From Candidatus Limnocylindrales bacterium (GTDB taxonomy: Bacteria > Chloroflexota > Limnocylindria > Limnocylindrales > CSP1-4), in the NCBI GenBank assembly GCA_031292335.1, contig JARLHH010000385.1, positions 1 to 14,150 on the forward strand: 14,150 nucleotides of DNA. The letters are read 5' to 3'. Numbering within the stretch: the first letter of the stretch is position 1; each line of letters opens with the position of its first letter. A program made the translations under genes and the position numbers. Below the pieces are notes generated by a model. The model saw only the letters and a program-made list of their open reading frames with translations. It did not search any database and was not told the DNA's origin. Shown piece by piece: positions 1 to 5,942 of this stretch.

Positions 1-1083
1 GCGGAGGAGGTCCCGGATCCGGGGAGCTTCGTCCTGCGCGACTACTTCGGCGAGGGCGTCCTGCTGGTCCGCGGCGGTGACGACACCGTTCGCGCGTTCT
101 ACAACGTGTGCCGCCATCGCGGCACCGCGGTGGAGGAGCGCGAATGCGGGACGGCGGTCCGGTTCCAGTGCCCTTACCACGCCTGGATCTATGACCTGGA
201 CGGGCGGCTCATCCGGGCCCGGCACACCGAGGACCTCGAGGACTTCAGCCTCGCGACCTCCGGGCTCACCCCGATCCGCGCGGAGGTCTGGGGCGGCTGG
301 GTCTTCCTCTGCTTCGACGACGCGACGCCCGGGCTGGAGGCCTACCTGGACGACTGGTTCGGTCACCACGCGAGCTTCGAGCGGGACTTCGGCCGGCTCC
401 GGCGGGCAGCCCGGCTGGAGTACGAGGTGGCGGCGAACTGGAAGATCGTGGCCGAGAACTATTCCGAGTGCTACCACTGCCCGGGGGTCCACCCGCTCCT
501 CAACAAGCTCACCCCGTACGACCTGGGCGAGGACTTCTTCCCGAGCGGCCCGTGGAAGGGCGGCTGGATGGTGTTCGCGAACGGCTGCGAGACGATGTCG
601 ATGGATGGCCGGCGGCACGGGCGGCCGCTCCTGTACGCTCGCGACGAGACGGAAGCCGGCCGGATCTACTACTACATCCTCTGGCCCAACCTGATCGTCT
701 CGGTCCATCCGGACTACGTGCTCACGCACCAGGCCTGGCCGGACGGGCCCGACCGCTCGACGGTGATCTGCGACCTGTACGTCGACGTCGACTCGGTGAG
801 TTCGGTCGACGTCTCGGGCGCGGTGGAGTTCTGGGATCTCACCAATCGGCAGGACTACCATGTCGTGGAGCTCCAGCAGCGGGGCACCCGCTCGCGGAGC
901 TGGCAGGCCGGACGCTACTCGAACCAGGAGGCCTCGGTCCACGCCTTCGACCTGATGTGCGCCGACCGCTACGCGATGGACGGCCGCCGGACGGAGCGCG
1001 AGGCTCGCACCGAGGTCCCGAACGCGGAGAAGCGGATGGCCGCCCGCGCGCGGAGCGCAGCGCCCGCGGCCGACGAGATCTAG
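1..1083 (+). CDS. Rieske aromatic ring-hydroxylating oxygenase alpha subunit, 5'-truncated by window edge
   Basis: Catalytic subunit of a Rieske non-haem iron oxygenase. It should take electrons from a reductase (not in the window) through a [2Fe-2S] centre to a mononuclear iron that hydroxylates or demethylates the substrate in the cytoplasm. The frame is open from base 1 and gives 360 codons before TAG at 1081; the start lies upstream. Counting residues from base 1, the Rieske ligands are C37-x-H39 and C57-x2-H60. The iron-site region NWKIVAENYSECYHCPGVH supplies H159 and H164, and D285 (in NRQDYHVVELQQRG) is the likely third ligand. The residue bridging the two centres is Glu (E156) rather than the Asp of naphthalene dioxygenase. 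Glu there is known from carnitine monooxygenase CntA, so the betaine/carnitine-type branch is favoured over aromatic dioxygenases. The substrate cannot be read from the sequence. Confidence 0.93.
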   Translation, partial: AEEVPDPGSFVLRDYFGEGVLLVRGGDDTVRAFYNVCRHRGTAVEERECGTAVRFQCPYHAWIYDLDGRLIRARHTEDLEDFSLATSGLTPIRAEVWGGWVFLCFDDATPGLEAYLDDWFGHHASFERDFGRLRRAARLEYEVAANWKIVAENYSECYHCPGVHPLLNKLTPYDLGEDFFPSGPWKGGWMVFANGCETMSMDGRRHGRPLLYARDETEAGRIYYYILWPNLIVSVHPDYVLTHQAWPDGPDRSTVICDLYVDVDSVSSVDVSGAVEFWDLTNRQDYHVVELQQRGTRSRSWQAGRYSNQEASVHAFDLMCADRYAMDGRRTEREARTEVPNAEKRMAARARSAAPAADEI

Positions 1084-1094
1084 CGCCAGCGGCA

Positions 1095-1107
1095 CCGGCA
1101 GTGCCGG
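1095..1107. repeat. Short palindrome after the Rieske oxygenase stop
   Basis: CCGGCA and TGCCGG arms flank a single G, 12 bases after the TAG of the oxygenase gene, in a run of CCGGC repeats (about 1089-1120). It could help end transcription, but no T tract follows and such repeats arise easily at this GC content. Confidence 0.25.
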
Positions 1108-1149
1108 CAGCGCCGGCGCGGGCGAGCCGTCGGTCCCGTCGCTCCCGGC

Positions 1150-1155
1150 TACGCT
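1150..1155 (+). promoter_or_regulatory. Candidate -10 element of a leaderless start (TACGCT)
   Basis: TACGCT fits the TANNNT consensus and ends exactly 6 nt before the GTG at 1162, so transcription would begin at or beside the start codon. There is no Shine-Dalgarno sequence before this start. No convincing -35 is seen 17 bases upstream. The same arrangement occurs at three other genes of the window. Confidence 0.4.
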
Positions 1156-1161
1156 GTCGGC

Positions 1162-1956
1162 GTGCCGGTCCTCGCCCTGAAGCTCATCCTGACGCCGCTC
1201 CTGATCGGCGGCGCGAGCCTCGCCGCACGGCGGTGGGGACCGGCGATCGGGGGCTGGCTGGTGTCCCTCCCGCTCACCAGCGGCCCGGTGACGTTCTTCC
1301 TTGCGTTGGACCACGGGACGCCGTTCGCTGCGACGGCCATCGTCGGGTCGCTCATGGGCCTCGCGGCGATCGCGGGGTTCACGCTCGCCTTTGCCGCCGG
1401 GCTGGTCCGGGCCGGGCCCCGGACGGGCATCCTGCTGGCGATCGTCGCGTTCGCGTCGATCGGCGTGCTCGTCGAGCCGGTGCTGAACGCCCCGGCCGGG
1501 ATCCTGTTCGTGGTCGTGCTCGCGGCGCTGGCGGTCGCGCTTCGGCTGCTGCCGGAGTCGGGGGCCCGCCGGGCCGCCGGGCCGCATCCGGCGTGGGACC
1601 TGCCGGCACGGATGGCGATCGGGACCGGGCTGGTGGTCGGCCTGACGACGTTCGCGCCGCTGCTCGGTCCGCACACGAGCGGGATCATCGCCACCTTCCC
1701 CGTGTATGTCTCGATCCTGACCCTGTTCACCCACCGGCAGGAGGGATTGCCGGGCGCGCTGGACGTCCTGCGCGGGCTCCTGGTGGGGCTGTTCGGGACG
1801 GCCGCCTTCATGCTCGTCCTGGCACTTGGGCTCATCCCGCTCGGGATCGGGCCGGCGTTCGGGCTGGCGCTGGCGATCACACTGGCGATCCAGGCCGTGG
1901 CGCTCCGCTCCGTCCGCGCGGGCGCCGGTCCGGCCGTGGAGCTCGAGTCCGTCTGA
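1162..1956 (+). CDS. Polytopic integral membrane protein, function unknown
   Basis: A 264-residue, strongly hydrophobic protein with about eight predicted membrane segments, roughly at residues 4-22, 29-48, 57-82, 90-107, 112-128, 150-170, 200-222 and 226-250. The regions SLPLTSGPVTFFLALDHG (about 35-52) and FPVYVSILTLFTHRQEG look conserved-protein-like, with Pro and Gly inside membrane stretches as in small transporters. The Arg-rich loop near 130-140 is probably cytoplasmic. I do not recognise a characterised family; a GlpM-like small membrane protein is a loose possibility. The GTG at 1162 is chosen because hydrophobic sequence begins at once and a TANNNT box sits 6 nt upstream. It lies 78 bp after the Rieske gene on the same strand but probably has its own promoter. 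No enzymatic motif is visible. Confidence 0.8.
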   Translation: MPVLALKLILTPLLIGGASLAARRWGPAIGGWLVSLPLTSGPVTFFLALDHGTPFAATAIVGSLMGLAAIAGFTLAFAAGLVRAGPRTGILLAIVAFASIGVLVEPVLNAPAGILFVVVLAALAVALRLLPESGARRAAGPHPAWDLPARMAIGTGLVVGLTTFAPLLGPHTSGIIATFPVYVSILTLFTHRQEGLPGALDVLRGLLVGLFGTAAFMLVLALGLIPLGIGPAFGLALAITLAIQAVALRSVRAGAGPAVELESV

Positions 1957-1958
1957 GG

Positions 1959-2000
1959 CGGCGCCGGGAAGCGCCGACCGCAGGCACACCTCGCGCGAGG
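1959..2000. terminator. Hairpins between convergent genes, possible bidirectional terminator
   Basis: The 61 bp between the membrane protein stop and the xthA stop hold two perfect palindromes. CGGCGC/GCGCCG has a 6-base loop (1959-1976) and starts 2 bases after the stop. The 12-base CCTCGCGCGAGG lies at 1989-2000. There is no T tract, so any termination would be non-canonical. Confidence 0.35.
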
Positions 2001-2017
2001 GCGACGTCCTTCTCGGG

Positions 2018-2932
2018 TCAGGCCCCGCCCTGCGCCCGCCGCGCGGCAACCCGGTCGGCGATCCGTGCCGCGGCGTCCGACCAGCCGGAGTCAAAGAGGC
2101 GGCCACGCTCATCGAGGTCGATGAAGAGCGGCGCGTGGTCGGACGGGACGGGCTTGCCCTTCCGGGCCTCGCGGTCAACCTCGACGTCGACGATGCGCGC
2201 GGCGACCGGCGCCGTGGCGAGCAGGTGGTCGATCCGCATCCCCTCGTCGCGCTGGAAGTTGCCGGCGCGGTAATCCCACCAGGTGAAGCGTCGCAGCTCG
2301 GGGTTCCGCTCGCGCCAGGTGTCCTCGAGCCCCCAGTCCAGCAGGGAGCGGAATGCCTCCCGTTCCGGCCCGGAGACGTGCGTTCCGCCGTGCGCAGCGT
2401 CCGGGTCCCACACGTCGCGGTCGGCCGGGGCGACGTTGAAGTCCCCGCCGATCACGAGCGGCGTGCCGGAATCCTGGGTCTCGTCCAGCCAGCGTCGCAG
2501 CCGCGCGAACCAGGCCAGCTTGCCGGCGTAGAACGGGGAGCCGACCTCGCGCCCGTTCGGCGCGTAGATCGAGACGACCCGCACGCCACCACAGAGCGCG
2601 CTCACCATGCGGGCCTCCGAGAGCGGGTCGAAGTCACCGCTCTCCCCCGGGACCGGTGCGCCCGCGGCCGTCGAGCGAACCGGTCCGTCCCCGAAGTTCG
2701 TGACCACGTCCGAGAGACCGACCCGGCTCGCGATCGCGACACCGTTCCAGCGCCCCTCCCCGTGGTGCAGCAGCTCGTAGCCGGCCATGGAGAAGGGGAG
2801 CAGGGGAGCGCTGTCGTCCGACAGCTTCGTCTCCTGGAGCAGCAGCACGTCGGGCGCGGCGCGCTCCAGCCACCACTCGACCTTCTCGAGGCGCGCCTTG
2901 AGCGAGTTGACGTTCCAGGTCGCGATCCTCAT
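2018..2932 (-). CDS. xthA: Exodeoxyribonuclease III / AP endonuclease
   Basis: Mg2+-dependent DNA repair nuclease of the endonuclease/exonuclease/phosphatase fold. It incises at abasic sites and removes 3' blocking groups in base-excision repair. Catalytic residues of the ExoIII family are all present: N7 in MRIATWNVNS, E34 in LLQETK, Y123 in SIYAPNG, D164 and N166 in GGDFNVAP, D235 in RIDHLL, and D265-H266 in SDHAPL. TWWDYR (217-222) is also typical. The 304 residues exceed the usual 250-270. The extra length is a Gly/Pro-rich insertion near 84-106 and a basic C-terminal tail after about 275. The ATG follows the stop of the upstream ACT-domain gene by 3 bp with no strong ribosome site, so translation is probably coupled to that gene. 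Confidence 0.96.
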   Translation of the reverse strand: MRIATWNVNSLKARLEKVEWWLERAAPDVLLLQETKLSDDSAPLLPFSMAGYELLHHGEGRWNGVAIASRVGLSDVVTNFGDGPVRSTAAGAPVPGESGDFDPLSEARMVSALCGGVRVVSIYAPNGREVGSPFYAGKLAWFARLRRWLDETQDSGTPLVIGGDFNVAPADRDVWDPDAAHGGTHVSGPEREAFRSLLDWGLEDTWRERNPELRRFTWWDYRAGNFQRDEGMRIDHLLATAPVAARIVDVEVDREARKGKPVPSDHAPLFIDLDERGRLFDSGWSDAAARIADRVAARRAQGGA

Positions 2933-2935
2933 CGG

Positions 2936-3628
2936 TCAGTACCGCCGGCCGCGCTGGCGGGCCAGGTCGAACGTGGCGGTGTCCGCGATCGCCATCACCG
3001 CCATCGTGCCGGCCTGGACCGGGTCGGTGACGACCAGGTCGACATGCTCCGTGATGGAGCCCACCATGTTCAGGGCGATGATCGGAATTCCGACCGCTCG
3101 AAGCTCGTCGGCGGCCCGGCTGATGTCGCCGCCCATGATCGAGCCCGCGAGGACCAGGCAGCGGGCGCGCGGCAGGTCCGCGACGGCTCGAACCGCACCG
3201 GCGATGTTCGCCTCGCCCACGAGGGCGATCGTGTCGACCGAGATCCGCTCGCCGCGCAGGTTGTGGCGGTCCGCCTCGGAGACTGCGCCGAGCGCGACCT
3301 GGGCCACCTGTGCGCCGCCGCCGACCACGATGATCCGCTTGCCGAAGATTCGGTCCATGGTCCGGGTCGCGCGCCGCTCCCGGACGCCTGGCGCGCCGGC
3401 CACGGCCGCGTCCAGGCGCTCCTCGTCGACTCCCTCGACCTCGATCTCCGTCTCCACGGCAGGCCCGGCGTCCGCGTCTTCGAGGCGCCGAACGGTGCTC
3501 ATGGTGCGGACGGTCGCGCCCGCCAGCGCGAGCGCGCCCAGGATCGCGGGCAGGGCGCCCGGCGTGTCCTCGTGGATCACCCGGATCGCCACGGTCGGCG
3601 GGACCGCGCCCGCCCGACGCGCGCTCAC
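2936..3628 (-). CDS. ACT domain plus conserved C-terminal domain protein (DUF5612-like)
   Basis: A 230-residue protein in two parts. Residues about 13-85 form an ACT-type ligand-binding domain, with DTPGALPAILGALALAGATV at 21-40 carrying the PG turn that often contacts an amino acid. Residues about 92-230 form a Rossmann-like domain with RIIVVGGGAQVAQVALGA, SEADRHNLRGERISVDTI, LVLAGSIMGG and TDPVQAGTMAVMAIADTA. I associate this highly conserved block with DUF5612 proteins, best known to me from methanogenic archaea; their biochemical role is unknown. The start is GTG at 3628, 45 bp after the small ACT gene, and the stop is 3 bp before xthA. Neighbouring ACT genes suggest sensing of an amino acid or related metabolite. 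The domain name is from memory; the ACT fold is secure. Confidence 0.8.
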   Translation of the reverse strand: MSARRAGAVPPTVAIRVIHEDTPGALPAILGALALAGATVRTMSTVRRLEDADAGPAVETEIEVEGVDEERLDAAVAGAPGVRERRATRTMDRIFGKRIIVVGGGAQVAQVALGAVSEADRHNLRGERISVDTIALVGEANIAGAVRAVADLPRARCLVLAGSIMGGDISRAADELRAVGIPIIALNMVGSITEHVDLVVTDPVQAGTMAVMAIADTATFDLARQRGRRY

Positions 3629-3673
3629 CGGCGCATCAGCGCGCCCACGACATCGCTTCGCGGCGCACGTGGA

Positions 3674-3952
3674 TCAGCGGTCCGCGAGGCCGCGGGCAAG
3701 GTCGGCCAGCGCTCCCGGGCCAGCCAGCCCGTGCGGGTCGGTCGGGTCGTGCTCGTCGAAGGAGACGCCCAGGCCGGTCAGCGCCTCGCGCGTGGCCGCC
3801 GCGTCACTCGTGGTGAGCATCAGCTCCCCGTCCGTGTCCTCGGCGACACCCACGATGCCCGTGATGTTGACGCCGCGCTCGGCGAGCGCGGCAGCGGCCC
3901 GGGCGAGCGAACCCGGGGCATCGTCGAGCCGCACCGTGAACCAGACGGACAC
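3674..3952 (-). CDS. Small stand-alone ACT domain protein
   Basis: A 92-residue protein that is essentially one ACT domain. The signature DAPGSLARAAAALAERGVNI sits at residues 11-30, followed by the beta strand ITGIVGVAEDTDGELMLTT. Stand-alone ACT proteins usually bind amino acids or small effectors and regulate a partner enzyme by dimerising. The GTG start at 3952 is set by a very strong Shine-Dalgarno sequence just upstream. It is the first gene of a likely operon with the ACT/DUF5612 gene (45 bp gap) and xthA, so the two ACT proteins may form a pair. The ligand cannot be inferred. The last 20 residues are Ala/Gly/Leu-rich and outside the fold. Confidence 0.85.
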   Translation of the reverse strand: MSVWFTVRLDDAPGSLARAAAALAERGVNITGIVGVAEDTDGELMLTTSDAAATREALTGLGVSFDEHDPTDPHGLAGPGALADLARGLADR

Positions 3953-3956
3953 CTTC

Positions 3957-3966
3957 GATCACCTCC
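3957..3966 (-). promoter_or_regulatory. Perfect 10-nt Shine-Dalgarno sequence for the ACT gene
   Basis: On the minus strand this reads GGAGGTGATC, complementary over ten bases to the usual 16S rRNA 3' tail. The GGAGG core is 9 nt from the GTG at 3952, which fixes that start codon. Such a match suggests strong initiation for the operon's first gene. Confidence 0.85.
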
Positions 3967-4073
3967 GCCGCGATGGTAGCGCCGCACCCCACGTCCTGCT
4001 GCAGCCGTGTCCCGCCGGAGCCGGCCGGCGGCTCGTTCGCGCGGAGCCGGCCGACGCCCGGACCGGGTAGCGC

Positions 4074-4079
4074 TACGAT
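4074..4079 (+). promoter_or_regulatory. Candidate -10 element of a leaderless start (TACGAT)
   Basis: TACGAT ends 6 nt before the ATG at 4086. CCGACG lies 17 bases upstream at 4051-4056 and shares the GAC core of the -35 consensus. No Shine-Dalgarno sequence precedes the ATG, so a leaderless transcript is likely. Confidence 0.45.
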
Positions 4080-4085
4080 CCCCGC

Positions 4086-4460
4086 ATGCCCGCCGCTCCC
4101 GCGCCCAGCGTCCAGGTCTTCGGCCGCGAGGACAGCCAGGCCACTCGGGCCGCGCTTCGCTTCTTCAAGGAACGCCGAGTCGGCGTGCACTTCGTTGATC
4201 TGCGGCGCAAGCCGATCGCGCCGGGCGAGCTGCAGCGCTTCGTCGCGAAGCTCGGCGCCGGCTCCCTTGCCGACACCTCGTCGCGGACGTGGCGGGATGC
4301 CGGCCTGGGCTATCTCCGCATGGACGAAGACGAGCTGGCGGCCCGGCTGCTCGCCGATCCGCGCCTGCTGCGCCTTCCGCTGGTCCGAAACGGCACGGCC
4401 GTGACCGCCGGACCGGCCGACGCGACCTGGAAGACCTGGTTCAGCGCGCCGGGACCGTAG
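4086..4460 (+). CDS. ArsC/Spx-family thioredoxin-fold protein lacking the catalytic cysteine
   Basis: A 124-residue protein with the ArsC/Spx/YffB layout. A beta strand VQVFG is followed by the active-site loop and helix (REDSQATRAALRFFKERRV), then VHFVDLRRKPIAPGELQRFV, and a C-terminal LLADPRLLRLPLVRNG segment typical of ArsC family members. In active relatives a Cys begins the helix after the first strand; here that position is Ser (S17). The second position of the Spx CxxC is Thr (T20). The whole protein contains no cysteine, so thiol-based arsenate reduction or redox sensing as in ArsC or Spx is not possible. It may be a structural or regulatory paralogue. It heads a two-gene unit with the LOG gene (41 bp gap). 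The fold assignment is fairly sure; the function is unknown. Confidence 0.78.
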   Translation: MPAAPAPSVQVFGREDSQATRAALRFFKERRVGVHFVDLRRKPIAPGELQRFVAKLGAGSLADTSSRTWRDAGLGYLRMDEDELAARLLADPRLLRLPLVRNGTAVTAGPADATWKTWFSAPGP

Positions 4461-4491
4461 CCCGGCCGTCACTCGCCCGCCACACGCGACC

Positions 4492-4497
4492 GGAGGT
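4492..4497 (+). promoter_or_regulatory. Shine-Dalgarno GGAGGT fixing the LOG start
   Basis: GGAGGT lies 4 bases before the ATG at 4502. It favours this start over an in-frame ATG at 4289, which would run through the upstream ArsC-like gene in another frame. Confidence 0.75.
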
Positions 4498-4501
4498 CTC
4501 G

Positions 4502-5365
4502 ATGCCTGCCAGCGACGCCCCGCCCCCATCCCGATCCGACGAACCGAGCCGCATCCGCACCCGCGCGGTGGACGGCGAACCGATCACGACCGGCCGCGAC
4601 AAGCCCCGACGCGCGGGGCGGCTCATGGTCCGGCGGGAAGCGGTGGACCGGCAGATGCCGTCCCGGGCCGGCACCGCCGACGAGCGGCTCCTGCGGCGCA
4701 GCCGAACCGCCTTTCTCGACTCGGACCCGTGGCGGACGCTGCGGATCCAGGCCGAGTTCGTGGAAGGGTTCGACGCGCTGGCCGGTGTCGGGCCGGCCGT
4801 CACGGTCTTCGGCTCCGCGCGGGTGGCCGAGGGCGAGCCCGTCTACGAGCAGGCGCGCGAGCTCGGTCGCCTCCTCGCCGAGGCGGGCCTCACGGTGATC
4901 ACCGGTGGCGGCCCGGGCGTGATGGCCGCGGCGAACCGCGGGTGCTTCGAGGCCGGCGGCTTCTCGGTCGGCTGCAACATCGAGCTGCCGCACGAGCAGT
5001 GGCTCAACCCGTGGGTGGACCTGGGTGTCGAGTTCCGCTACTTCTTCGTCCGAAAGACGATGTTCGTGAAGTACGCGGAAGGGTTCGTGATCTTCCCGGG
5101 CGGGTTCGGGACGCTCGACGAGCTGTTCGAGTCGCTGACCCTGATCCAGACCGGCAAGATCAAGCACTTCCCGGTCTTCCTCGTGGGGAGCGTGTACTGG
5201 AACGGTCTCCTGGCCTGGTTCCGCGAGACGTTGCTCGCGGCCCGCACGGTCACCGAGGCCGACCTCGAGCTCTTCACGGTGACCGACGATCTCGACCAGG
5301 TGGTGCGGGGCCTGCTCGCGTTCGTCGAGACGAACGATCCCGCCCACGCGTCCGAGGAAGGCTGA
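4502..5365 (+). CDS. LOG family protein (TIGR00730-type nucleotide phosphoribohydrolase)
   Basis: A Rossmann-fold enzyme of the LOG family, often mislabelled lysine decarboxylase. Characterised members hydrolyse cytokinin riboside monophosphates or other nucleoside 5'-monophosphates to base and ribose 5-phosphate. The motifs are clear: GGGPGVM at residues 135-141, R184-K185-x-M187 in the FFVRKTMF segment, and PGGFGTLDE at 199-207. The last two form the phosphate and ribose site. At 287 residues it is longer than plain LOG proteins (about 180-200) because of a roughly 95-residue N-terminal region rich in Arg, Pro and Asp that is probably disordered at its start. The fold starts near AVTVFGSARV (about 98). 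The gene follows the ArsC-like gene by 41 bp and converges on the Rieske ferredoxin gene 9 bp downstream. The substrate in this organism is unknown. Confidence 0.92.
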   Translation: MPASDAPPPSRSDEPSRIRTRAVDGEPITTGRDKPRRAGRLMVRREAVDRQMPSRAGTADERLLRRSRTAFLDSDPWRTLRIQAEFVEGFDALAGVGPAVTVFGSARVAEGEPVYEQARELGRLLAEAGLTVITGGGPGVMAAANRGCFEAGGFSVGCNIELPHEQWLNPWVDLGVEFRYFFVRKTMFVKYAEGFVIFPGGFGTLDELFESLTLIQTGKIKHFPVFLVGSVYWNGLLAWFRETLLAARTVTEADLELFTVTDDLDQVVRGLLAFVETNDPAHASEEG

Positions 5366-5378
5366 GGCCCGGCCTCAG
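5362..5378. terminator. Palindrome spanning the stop codons of two convergent genes
   Basis: CTGAGGCC and GGCCTCAG are perfect 8-base arms around a single C. The arms contain the TGA of the LOG gene (5363-5365) and the TGA of the minus-strand Rieske gene (5375-5377). It can form a hairpin in either transcript and is a reasonable bidirectional terminator, although no T tract is present. Confidence 0.5.
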
Positions 5379-5935
5379 GGAAGCGGGATCGCGATCTCGA
5401 TCATCCCGTCGACGACGCGGACCGGGTAGTGGCGCAGGCGCCGGACCCGGGTGAGACGACGCGCCTCAGCCTTGAGCCCGGCCGGTTCCGGCTTGGGGGG
5501 CGAGCCCGGGGGTGACCAGGGCAGGTGCGGCGCGCCGTTGGCATCGAGGCCGCCGGTCGTCGGCATCCGGACCGTCTCGCCGCTGCAGAGGTCGAATCGC
5601 CCGTTGTGCAGCGGGCAGTCCACGATGCAGCCCTCGAGCCGCCCGAGCGAGAGCGGCGCCGCCATGTGCGGGCAGCGGTCGTCGACCGCGAGGATTCCCG
5701 CCGGCACGGAGGCGAGGAGCAGGTCCAGGTCGCCGTGACTCACCCGGACCATCCCGCCCGCCGGCAGGTCCGCGACGGGAAGCACCGCGACGAACGGAGC
5801 GCCGGCACTGCCCGGGACGGCGAGCGACGGCGGCGTCAGCGCGACGAGGGGAGCCTGGGGCAGCCCTGGCTCCGCGGCTCCGCGCTCACGCCCGGGAACC
5901 TGGGGCCCAGAGGAACCGCCCTGGGTGTCGCTCAC
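5375..5935 (-). CDS. Rieske [2Fe-2S] ferredoxin-like protein
   Basis: A 186-residue protein with one Rieske domain. The ligands are C88-x-H90 (DRCPHMAAPLSLG) and C107-x2-H110 (CPLHNGRFD), the pattern of Rieske ferredoxins and NirD-like proteins that pass electrons to oxygenases. A Pro/Gly-rich N-terminal extension (1-45) and a Pro-rich insertion (about 133-150) are unusual for a 100-110-residue ferredoxin. I chose GTG at 5935 because it lies 7 bp after the stop of the MFS gene; an upstream in-frame codon at 5986 would overlap that gene by 44 bases. It is the last gene of the marR-MFS unit and ends in a shared palindrome. No oxygenase gene lies beside it; the Rieske oxygenase at the window start is on the other strand and distant, so a link is speculative. 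Confidence 0.86.
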   Translation of the reverse strand: MSDTQGGSSGPQVPGRERGAAEPGLPQAPLVALTPPSLAVPGSAGAPFVAVLPVADLPAGGMVRVSHGDLDLLLASVPAGILAVDDRCPHMAAPLSLGRLEGCIVDCPLHNGRFDLCSGETVRMPTTGGLDANGAPHLPWSPPGSPPKPEPAGLKAEARRLTRVRRLRHYPVRVVDGMIEIAIPLP

Positions 5936-5942
5936 CGGGAGC

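Noticed and set aside
1089..1120. CCGGC-rich repeats that might be a CRISPR or tandem array
   Set aside because: Only a few irregular short units with no spacer pattern; ordinary GC-rich intergenic sequence.
468..2273. 601-codon + strand frame over the Rieske oxygenase and membrane protein
   Set aside because: It is an out-of-frame shadow of two better-supported genes, dominated by Arg, Pro, Gly and Ala.
1826..3979. 717-codon + strand open frame across xthA and the ACT genes
   Set aside because: It is antisense to three genes with recognisable motifs, with low-complexity composition and no domain of its own.
4289..4501. Longer N-terminus for the LOG protein from an ATG at 4289
   Set aside because: This stretch is the ArsC-like gene read in another frame; GGAGGT before the ATG at 4502 gives a better start.
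4469..5347. 292-codon - strand frame opposite the LOG gene
   Set aside because: PGGFGTLDE and GGGPGVM on the + strand settle the coding strand; the antisense product is highly charged and featureless.
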